DNA of 5,899 nucleotides from an uncultured Saprospiraceae bacterium. GTDB taxonomy: Bacteria; Bacteroidota; Bacteroidia; Chitinophagales; Saprospiraceae. The stretch is taken from assembly GCA_937969485.1 (NCBI GenBank), contig CALBVQ010000208.1:1-5899 (forward strand), given 5' to 3'. The translations under genes and the position numbers were made by a program. This document shows, in pieces, positions 1 through 5,899 of the stretch. The notes beneath the pieces are model-generated. The model saw only the letters and a program-made list of their open reading frames with translations. It was not told where the DNA came from and did not search any database. Numbering within the stretch: the stretch's first letter is position 1; each line of letters starts with the position of its first letter.

Positions 1-497
1 ATCAACTTGATGAAGCAATACGGTATAGAAAGGAAGTACTAGAGGCCATAGAAGAAGGAACTAAAAGTATTGGTGATATTAAGAAACTAGTGGCTTATCT
101 AAGAAAAGCTAAAGACTGGGGTAGCTGGGACGTGGGAAACCAGGGAAGAAGAGGTGCTTCATATTATAAAAAGGGAGCTATCGATAATGCGCACAGAGCA
201 GCTCAACAAACGCAACATCAACTAAATCGATTTCAGCAGGAATTGTACGACATAGGAATTAAGTACCAAGAATTTGAAATCAATATTGGTACATTTAATT
301 CTTTCATGGATATCTTTTTTGACAATCTCATAAGCGATTGGGTAATTCAGCAAAAAATCAAACATGCTCTAGGGAATGTAGAGCTTACGAAAGACAAGGT
401 AATTCGACTCATAAGAGACCTTGAAAATAAGATTGGTAAAGTTGAAAAAGACATAAAAGACCTAACATATACTAAAGAGCAATTGCTACTTAAATGA
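1..497 (+). CDS. 3' end of uncharacterised coiled-coil protein (partial)
   Basis: Read from base 3, the frame is open to the left edge and ends at TGA 495-497, giving 164 visible residues. A GTG at base 90 could start a 135-residue protein. However, the codons before it continue the same charged helical pattern (QLDEAIRYRKEVLEA...), so I read this as the C-terminal part of a longer protein. No signal peptide or membrane segment is visible, so it is probably cytoplasmic. Visible landmarks are WGSWD at residues 39-43, a long glutamine-rich helix at about 58-86, an aromatic patch FFDNLISDW at 105-113, and a Lys/Glu-rich heptad-like helix at about 125-164. From memory, the WGxWD and FFDxLxxDW landmarks recur in a family of uncharacterised bacterial coiled-coil proteins. 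That assignment is recall rather than a search, and I give no function. The next gene starts 189 bases downstream and is probably a separate unit. Confidence 0.8.
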   Translation, partial: QLDEAIRYRKEVLEAIEEGTKSIGDIKKLVAYLRKAKDWGSWDVGNQGRRGASYYKKGAIDNAHRAAQQTQHQLNRFQQELYDIGIKYQEFEINIGTFNSFMDIFFDNLISDWVIQQKIKHALGNVELTKDKVIRLIRDLENKIGKVEKDIKDLTYTKEQLLLK

Positions 498-587
498 TTT
501 ACAATACGAGCCGAAGAAAAAGCCGCTAGAAGAATCTTAGTCAGTTGCACCAGAACGATACGAAACAATTTAAATAAGCTTCATTTT

Positions 588-608
588 TTTTGGGCTTAAA
601 GCCCAAAA
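588..608. repeat. Short palindrome able to form a hairpin
   Basis: The arms TTTTGGGC (588-595) and GCCCAAAA (601-608) are perfect reverse complements around the 5-base loop TTAAA. A run of eight T (584-591) overlaps the left arm, and an A-rich stretch follows the right arm. The position, about 90 bases after the upstream stop codon and before the transporter gene, suits a transcript end. On neither strand does a U-tract follow the hairpin, though, so it is not a canonical intrinsic terminator. It may be an RNA 3'-end stabiliser or simply a chance AT-rich palindrome. Confidence 0.45.
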
Positions 609-686
609 TTAAAAAGACAAAATAAAACCTTAGGCTGAACTTTTAATCAGTCCATATCCATTAATCAAAGGAAAATTAACTAAAAT

Positions 687-1997
687 ATGAAGAAATTAGC
701 CCTACACTGGAAGATACTAATAGGAATGTTGCTGGGATTTCTAGTGGGTTTTATATTGACAAAGACTGGAAATGCGGAGTTTGTGAAAGATTGGATTGGT
801 CCTTTTGGGACTATATTCATTCGCTTATTGAAAATGATAGCTATTCCATTGATTATTGCGTCTTTAGTGAAGGGAATCAGCGACCTTGAGGACATTAGTA
901 AATTCTCGCGAATGGGAATAAGAACAATCATCATATATGTTGTCACAACCCTGATAGCAATTACTATAGGTCTTTCACTGGTACACATAATAAAACCTGG
1001 AAATAGTGTAACAGAAGAAACTAAAACTGAGTTACTCAAGGAATTCAGTGGAACTGCTGCCGGTAAGATCGAAAAGGCAAAAGCACAGGAAGAAGTAGGT
1101 CCGTTGCAGCCTTTAGTAGATATCGTTCCTGATAATGTTTTCAATGCTATGTCTTCTAATGGCCTGATGCTGCAAGTTATTTTCTTTGTTATTTTACTGG
1201 GGATATGTATGATCCTTATTGACAAAGAAAAAGCTGCTTCTTTGAAAAGCATTTTTGATGCCTTGAATGATGTGATCATGAAGATGGTTGATATCATCAT
1301 GCTTTTCGCGCCGATTGGTGTATTTGCATTGATGGCCAACCTAGTCGCAGAAACAACTAAACCTGACTTGCTTATTGCCTTGTTATCTTATGGAGTCACT
1401 GTGATAATCGGACTTTTCTTGATGATTGTTTTTTATGTAACGGTTGTCAGCGTCTATACCAAGAAATCTCCCCTATTCTTTTTGAAAGGAATTGCACCTG
1501 CACAATTAGTAGCCTTTAGCACGAGTTCAAGTGCCGCAACGCTGCCAGTTACAATGGAACGTGTAGAAGAGCACCTAGGTGTAGATGAAGAGGTAAGTAG
1601 TTTCGTGCTACCTGTAGGAGCAACAATTAACATGGATGGAACTTCTCTGTATCAAGCAGTTGCAGCGGTGTTTATATGTCAAGCACTCGGAGTAGAACTT
1701 ACAATAGGAATGACCGCTACGATATTAGCAACTGCGCTCTTAGCATCAATAGGCTCTGCAGCAGTTCCAGGAGCTGGAGTAATTATGTTAATAATTGTAC
1801 TAGAATCTATCAATTTTCCGTCGGAATTATTAGGTCTTGGGATAGCAATGATATTGGCAGTTGATAGACCACTTGACATGTGCAGAACAATGGTTAATGT
1901 CACTGGAGATGCAACTGTTTCTATGCTTGTAGCTAAATCAATTGACAAGCTAGGTGACCCAGCTCCCAAGGAACTTGATGATCACTATACCTTGTAA
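687..1997 (+). CDS. Sodium:glutamate/aspartate symporter, DAACS family
   Basis: This inner-membrane secondary transporter imports acidic amino acids with cations. Its 436 residues are normal for the family. The fold can be followed: TM1-3 (about 6-26, 41-61, 77-101), a charged loop at 103-145, TM4-6 (about 155-256), the serine-rich hairpin HP1 (S278-T-S-S-S282), TM7 with NMDGT (315-319), HP2 (353-364, SIGSAAVPGAG) and TM8. In TM8, D393, D397, R400, T401, N404 and D408 match GltPh D390, D394, R397, T398, N401 and D405. In GltPh the arginine binds the substrate side-chain carboxylate and D405 is a Na1 ligand. Sodium-coupled aspartate/glutamate uptake is therefore the best inference, and a C4-dicarboxylate (DctA-type) role is less likely because the TM8 aspartates are kept. 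The ATG sits at the family's usual N-terminus. AAAGGA at 667-672 is too far upstream (14 bases) to be a good Shine-Dalgarno. The gene ends with tandem stops, TAA then TAG. It appears to stand alone. Confidence 0.95.
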   Translation: MKKLALHWKILIGMLLGFLVGFILTKTGNAEFVKDWIGPFGTIFIRLLKMIAIPLIIASLVKGISDLEDISKFSRMGIRTIIIYVVTTLIAITIGLSLVHIIKPGNSVTEETKTELLKEFSGTAAGKIEKAKAQEEVGPLQPLVDIVPDNVFNAMSSNGLMLQVIFFVILLGICMILIDKEKAASLKSIFDALNDVIMKMVDIIMLFAPIGVFALMANLVAETTKPDLLIALLSYGVTVIIGLFLMIVFYVTVVSVYTKKSPLFFLKGIAPAQLVAFSTSSSAATLPVTMERVEEHLGVDEEVSSFVLPVGATINMDGTSLYQAVAAVFICQALGVELTIGMTATILATALLASIGSAAVPGAGVIMLIIVLESINFPSELLGLGIAMILAVDRPLDMCRTMVNVTGDATVSMLVAKSIDKLGDPAPKELDDHYTL

Positions 1998-2189
1998 TAG
2001 AATGACAACGCAAGATAGACACTGCGAAATGCCAATCTAAGCGGTATCGATTTTAGCACTCTTGTCGATTAGTCTTGACTATGACTTCATGATGGTCACA
2101 AAACGCAGTGCAAAAGTCAAGCAGACAACTTCAAGAGACCTTTAACGAAAGAAACTTTTAGCTTTTCTTCACATAACAAGGCTATACCT

Positions 2190-2197
2190 TATATTTA
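2190..2197 (+). promoter_or_regulatory. Weak Bacteroidota -7-like element
   Basis: TATATTTA lies 18 bases before the ATG of the propeller gene and differs by one base from the Bacteroidota primary-sigma -7 consensus TAnnTTTG. No TTTG is present about 19-20 bases upstream, where the -33 element should be, and the implied 5' leader would be very short. It is listed because the 218-base gap before the three-gene cluster is where a promoter is expected. The match could be chance in AT-rich DNA. Confidence 0.22.
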
Positions 2198-2215
2198 CGG
2201 GCAAATAGTATTTTT

Positions 2216-4741
2216 ATGAAAAAAGTTATCCTGTATGCTTGTATGGTATTAGTTTTCTTTGGTTGCAAAGAGCAATCTCAAGATTTCATGCCTGTTCCAA
2301 CAGACGAAAACACAATTGTCAAGGAGGACATGGAAAGTCCCCATTTCGCAGCATCGAAGAAAGACTGGAAAAAGAAACTATTCAGAACGCTAGATGGAAC
2401 AACTTCCGAAGAGATCGAAAGAAAAAACGCCTTTGCAAGATTTAAGGAACACAACACCTCTATCAAAACTAGGTCTCCAATAGAGACAATAGCAGATGGG
2501 TTAATTATGGGAGAATGGCTTGAAAAAGGTAGTAGAAACCAAGCCGGAAGTGTGTTCAAAACAGCATATGACGATATTACAGATCAAGTTTTCTTGGTAA
2601 GTGCGGGTGGTCAATTATGGAAAGGAGGTCTTGAAGGGCTTTCGTGGGAAATTGTAAATCAGAAAGCACGGTTTCAAGAAAACTTTTTAGAGATTGTCTA
2701 CAAAGCAGATGAGACGAGAAGAATCGTAGCAATAATCAATAGAATTCCACACTACAGTGATGATGATGGATTGACTTGGACCGCGAATGAAAACATTGCA
2801 GAATTCAACATAATCAAAGATGCCTTTATGGTTTTAGATGGTAGTCAGCGAATTTACTTGCTCGCACGAGTACCTGGTGATAACAAAATTAGCGTTTATG
2901 AGTCTGCTGATTTAGGAGAAACGTACATAAAAAAATACTCCCTTATAACAAATGACGCGAATCTAGTATCTATGGCTCATGCTAGAAAAACAGATGATTT
3001 GTATATCATTGAAAATCTATCTTCTACATCAAGAATCTACAAATTCAGTGAAGATAAGTCGTCTGTTGACCTACTTGAATCGTTCGCAGATGTAAGTTTC
3101 GATGGCAGAAGAGCAAAACTTGTTGCTTCGGCAAATGATTTGGGTGAGCCATATTTATACATATTGAGTAATAAGAACGGCATCTCTACATACTTGTCAA
3201 CAGACGAAGGGACAACGTGGACTCAGCAAGGTATTCTGCCAAGCAGTCCGTGGGGAGTAGGAATATTCGTTAGTAGTGAAAATCCTAATTATCTGATGTA
3301 CGGCGACATTGAATGTTACCGGAGTTTCGACGGAGGATTGACTTGGGAAGTGATTAATACTTGGGGGGAATACTATAGTGATGTGACAAACAAGTTACAC
3401 GCTGATATGATGTGGTTCAGTGATTATGTCGATAAGGATACTGATGAGTATTTCATGCTAATAAGTAACCATGGGGGAATTAGCAAGATGTATGATTATG
3501 ATCAACAACCTACAAATTTCTCATTGATAGGACTTAATGTGTCACAATATTACAGTGTAAGAACTACCCCAGGAACCGAAGAATTCGTATATGCGGGTTC
3601 TCAGGATCAGGGATTTCAAAGGGGAAAAGACGTTCCCGATGAGATACTGGACTTAGGTCAAGCAATTTCAGGTGACTACGGACATATTCAGTTTACAACC
3701 TCAGGAAAGCTTTGGACAGTATATCCAGGTGGATGGGTGTCTTTCTGGCCAGATCCTGAAAATGCTGGAATTGCTTTGAATTATGAAATAAACTCCGACG
3801 ATGAAAGTGTGTGGATACCGCCTCTGGCAGTTGCACCCAATGATTACATTGATCAAATCTATATGGCAGGTGGCAACATAAATGGGGGTTCAGGCTCTCA
3901 TATTGTGAAATTAAATGCAACAGAATCAGAGATACAAGTTTCGCAGCTAGATTTTGATTTCCGTGCTGCTTCTGGAGGTGTAGTATCCTCGATAGCGATT
4001 GCGGACGAAGTGGAAGAAAACATTTATGCAGCGACCGACAATGGACAATTCTATTACAGTAATGACTTTGGTGAAACATTTACTAAAGCACAGAATGTTC
4101 CTGGTGGGCACTACTTGTATGGTCAAGCAATAATTCCTTCTAAACTAAATTTAAACAAAGTATACACAGGTGGAAACGGCTATAATGGAGTACCTGTGAT
4201 GCGATCAATAGACGGTGGAAAAACCTTTGAAAATTTTTCTGATGGACTACCTGCGACAGTAGTCTTGGGCATGGCAATGAATGAAGATGAAAGTTTACTT
4301 TTCGCTGCGACGACGAGTGGACCATTTGTTTGCGTCCTTTCGGACTATAAATGGTATGACATGAGCGGCGAAGCAGCACCTGACGTGATCTACTGGAGCG
4401 TAGAATTAATCAACAATGGTTTAACTGCCCGTTTCGGTACGTATGGTCGTGGAATATGGGACTTCACTATTAGTGAATTCGTAGGAACAGATGAAAATGA
4501 AGTTCCTATTTTGGCGGAAGCCAAAATATATCCTAATCCGGCGATTACCAGCTTTGTTGTAGAATGGCCTGCAAATTCCAGTAATGCCTCCCTTTTGTCG
4601 ATGGATGGTGGGAAAATCAAAGATATTATCATAGACGGAAGACAAACGGAAGTTAACATGGAGAGCTTACCAGCTGGACAATACATATTGAAATTTAATG
4701 TTCACGAACAAACACAATCACAAATAATAATTAAACAATAA
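2216..4741 (+). CDS. Asp-box beta-propeller surface protein with lipobox and T9SS sorting domain
   Basis: This is a probable cell-surface protein of 841 residues; substrate or partner is unknown. The N-terminus is a short signal (K2-K3, hydrophobic 4-16) ending in FFG-C17, a probable lipoprotein site. Residues 18-95 are a charged linker. From about 100 to 752 lies a repeat region of the BNR/VPS10 (sortilin) or GH74-like type. Clear Asp-boxes (SxDxGxTW) occur at 181-188, 230-237, 328-335, 370-377, 615-622 and 664-671, with degenerate ones at 137-144 and about 278. GSQDQGF (461-467), HADMMW with NHGGI (395-422) and GTYGRGIWDF (741-750) are, from memory, typical of Bacteroidota proteins with this architecture. 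Residues about 766-841 form a type A T9SS C-terminal sorting domain, with YPNPA at 772-776, LPAGQYIL at 818-825 and terminal IIIKQ. Length suits two tandem propellers. Glycosidase, peptidase-like and adhesin/receptor roles are all possible, and I cannot assign catalytic residues. No Shine-Dalgarno is seen; the ATG is fixed by the signal sequence. The stop overlaps the next ATG by one base. Confidence 0.88.
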   Translation: MKKVILYACMVLVFFGCKEQSQDFMPVPTDENTIVKEDMESPHFAASKKDWKKKLFRTLDGTTSEEIERKNAFARFKEHNTSIKTRSPIETIADGLIMGEWLEKGSRNQAGSVFKTAYDDITDQVFLVSAGGQLWKGGLEGLSWEIVNQKARFQENFLEIVYKADETRRIVAIINRIPHYSDDDGLTWTANENIAEFNIIKDAFMVLDGSQRIYLLARVPGDNKISVYESADLGETYIKKYSLITNDANLVSMAHARKTDDLYIIENLSSTSRIYKFSEDKSSVDLLESFADVSFDGRRAKLVASANDLGEPYLYILSNKNGISTYLSTDEGTTWTQQGILPSSPWGVGIFVSSENPNYLMYGDIECYRSFDGGLTWEVINTWGEYYSDVTNKLHADMMWFSDYVDKDTDEYFMLISNHGGISKMYDYDQQPTNFSLIGLNVSQYYSVRTTPGTEEFVYAGSQDQGFQRGKDVPDEILDLGQAISGDYGHIQFTTSGKLWTVYPGGWVSFWPDPENAGIALNYEINSDDESVWIPPLAVAPNDYIDQIYMAGGNINGGSGSHIVKLNATESEIQVSQLDFDFRAASGGVVSSIAIADEVEENIYAATDNGQFYYSNDFGETFTKAQNVPGGHYLYGQAIIPSKLNLNKVYTGGNGYNGVPVMRSIDGGKTFENFSDGLPATVVLGMAMNEDESLLFAATTSGPFVCVLSDYKWYDMSGEAAPDVIYWSVELINNGLTARFGTYGRGIWDFTISEFVGTDENEVPILAEAKIYPNPAITSFVVEWPANSSNASLLSMDGGKIKDIIIDGRQTEVNMESLPAGQYILKFNVHEQTQSQIIIKQ

Positions 4742-5262
4742 TGAGTAAGATACTAGGAATAGGTTCTAGAATTAAGCACCCTGCGTATGGTCTCGGTGCA
4801 ATTATTGGCGTAAATGTCGCCGCTTATCGTATATGCTTTATGGAGTACGGGATTAAGAACCTCGGTAAAGATTACGAAGGATTCGAAGTGATTGAAGAAA
4901 TAGAATACGAGGCAGAGCAAAGTTTTTCTGAGGCGGAAAAGAGCTTAGCTAAGATTTTAAGATTTTGGGGAGCATCGAATGAAATAGTAGAGCTAGGACA
5001 AAAATGGGAAAACGGAACCATGTCTCTTCAACCTGAGGACGAAAGTCTGAAACCTAAGGAGATTCCTATTGAAACATTCTTTCATAAGATTGTTATGGTA
5101 AGGGACAGATTGAGAGTAATGGAGCAAAGGATAAATTCAAGCGATATTTCCGATGAAGAAAAAGTAAATCTACAGCAATATATTTCAAGAATTTACGGTT
5201 CATTGACGACTTTCAATGTACTTTTTAAATACAAGGAAGACCACTTCAAAGGTTCTAAATAA
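4741..5262 (+). CDS. Conserved-looking small protein with SH3/Tudor-like N-terminus, function unknown
   Basis: This 173-residue protein has no signal peptide or membrane segment and is probably cytoplasmic. Residues 5-51 look like a small beta-barrel of the CarD/TRCF or UvrD C-terminal Tudor kind. The pattern is GxxIKHPAYGLGAI (8-21), then a hydrophobic strand RICFMEYG (30-37) and a closing EGFEVIEE (46-53). Such domains bind RNA polymerase, other proteins or nucleic acid, but nothing here shows which. The remainder is helical and charged. Residues 105-129 (KPKEIPIETFFHKIVMVRDR onward) and 146-160 (YISRIYGSLTTFNVL) have the compact mixed aromatic and charged look of a conserved core. I believe similar proteins occur widely in Bacteroidota, but this is recall. 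The start is secure: its ATG overlaps the preceding stop as TAATG, which suggests translational coupling with the propeller gene, and no Shine-Dalgarno precedes it. The next gene follows after 9 bases. A structural or regulatory role is possible, and no enzyme motif is seen. Confidence 0.85.
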   Translation: MSKILGIGSRIKHPAYGLGAIIGVNVAAYRICFMEYGIKNLGKDYEGFEVIEEIEYEAEQSFSEAEKSLAKILRFWGASNEIVELGQKWENGTMSLQPEDESLKPKEIPIETFFHKIVMVRDRLRVMEQRINSSDISDEEKVNLQQYISRIYGSLTTFNVLFKYKEDHFKGSK

Positions 5263-5271
5263 TATAATCTT

Positions 5272-5899
5272 ATGAACACATATTCTCGGTTACTCTGCTT
5301 TGTAGTTATCCTACTCAGCCTGCATTCGTGTGTTGAAATTACGAATAAATTCGACAAGTTACCTCCGGGAATATGGAGAGCTGAATTGATTTTAGAAAAC
5401 AAAAACTTCATTCCTGATGAGAAAGATGAGGACGTTCAATTAGGTGTCAACGAACTTGACGACACTAAGCTGCCCTTCAATTTTGAGATCAAGTACGACG
5501 ATAAAGGAGCAATGGTATTCTATTTCATGAACGGAGAAGAGACCATAGAAGTGACAGAGGTTTTATTCGGTAGAAACAATAAACTTTCTAAAGATAGCTT
5601 CCGCGTTTCATTTCCAGAATATGGCTCACATATTTCGGCGATGTACGAGGAAAATGGAATGACGGGAGAATTTGTTATACCAGCAAAGGACAACTATTCA
5701 ATTCCGTTTACGGCTGTGTATGGTCAGCCGTACCGATTTACCCCATTAAAGAAAACACCGGCATGGGACATGAATGGGAAGTGGGAATGCACTTTCGAGG
5801 AAGGTACAGAGGATGAATACAAAGCGATAGGTGAATTCAAACAAGAGGCAAATCACCTCACAGGAACCTTTTTGACAGAGACAGGTGACTATCGTTTTT
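5272..5899 (+). CDS. TlpA-family disulfide oxidoreductase-like lipoprotein, N-terminal part (partial)
   Basis: An open frame from ATG 5272 runs off the right edge after 209 codons. Residues 1-20 are a lipoprotein signal: R6, a hydrophobic core at 7-17 and the lipobox LHS-C20. The mature part is beta-rich: PPGIWRAEL (31-39), LPFNFEI (67-73), GKWECTF (169-175), AIGEFKQ (185-191) and LTGTFLTETGDYRF (196-209). From memory, this series, especially the last two, is the N-terminal domain found in Bacteroidota lipoproteins that end in a TlpA/redoxin thioredoxin fold. Those are membrane-anchored periplasmic thiol-disulfide oxidoreductases. The diagnostic CxxC would lie beyond the window, so the redox role is inferred and not seen. 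The gene starts 9 bases after the previous stop with no Shine-Dalgarno, and it is probably co-transcribed with the two genes before it. If the thioredoxin domain is missing downstream, it would be only a lipoprotein of unknown function. Confidence 0.8.
   Translation, partial: MNTYSRLLCFVVILLSLHSCVEITNKFDKLPPGIWRAELILENKNFIPDEKDEDVQLGVNELDDTKLPFNFEIKYDDKGAMVFYFMNGEETIEVTEVLFGRNNKLSKDSFRVSFPEYGSHISAMYEENGMTGEFVIPAKDNYSIPFTAVYGQPYRFTPLKKTPAWDMNGKWECTFEEGTEDEYKAIGEFKQEANHLTGTFLTETGDYRF

Noticed and set aside
90..497. A complete 135-residue gene starting at GTG 90
   Set aside because: The same frame stays open with matching helical composition to the left edge, so the true start is very probably outside the window.
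667..672. AAAGGA as a Shine-Dalgarno for the transporter
   Set aside because: It lies 14 bases before the ATG, too far for normal function, and the other genes here also lack such a site.
680..1339. 219-codon open frame on the - strand
   Set aside because: It is antisense to the transporter, whose family motifs are complete. The frame is a by-product of that gene's codon use and its translation shows no recognisable domain.
2146..2170. Possible terminator hairpin (GAAAG with CTTTTC) after the transporter
   Set aside because: The stem is only about 5 bp and A/T-rich, the loop is poorly placed, and no clean T-run follows.
3693..4079. 128-codon open frame on the - strand inside the propeller gene
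   Set aside because: The translation is a low-quality His/Leu/Ser-rich sequence antisense to a clearly coding region containing an Asp-box; no independent support.

Overview
The window looks like chromosomal DNA from a member of the Bacteroidota, most likely a Cytophagia-type gliding or marine bacterium. Three things point there: a C-terminal type IX secretion (T9SS) sorting domain, two predicted lipoproteins, and AT-rich gene starts with no well-placed Shine-Dalgarno sequence. All genes supported here are on the + strand, and the long open frames on the - strand are shadows of them.

Region by region: (1) Bases 1-497 hold the 3' end of a coiled-coil protein of an uncharacterised family; its frame is open to the left edge. 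(2) Bases 498-686 are non-coding and contain a short perfect palindrome. (3) Bases 687-1997 encode a complete sodium-coupled acidic amino acid transporter of the DAACS/glutamate transporter family, with its substrate and cation ligands intact. (4) Bases 1998-2215 are non-coding and hold only a weak promoter-like element and small inverted repeats. (5) From base 2216 to the right edge there is a tight three-gene cluster: an 841-residue Asp-box beta-propeller surface protein with a lipobox and a T9SS sorting domain, a 173-residue protein with an SH3/Tudor-like N-terminus and a helical remainder, and the first 209 codons of a lipoprotein that looks like the N-terminal part of a TlpA-family thiol-disulfide oxidoreductase.

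The cluster in (5) is probably one transcription unit. Its first two genes share one base (TAATG), and the second and third are 9 bases apart. It places a cell-surface propeller protein, a probably cytoplasmic small protein and a probably periplasmic redox lipoprotein together. No function for the set as a whole can be read from the sequence. The transporter is a separate, ordinary housekeeping-type gene. I saw no RNA genes, mobile elements, CRISPR arrays or phage features. The most interesting points are the lipobox plus T9SS domain on one protein, and the coupled small gene of unknown role.
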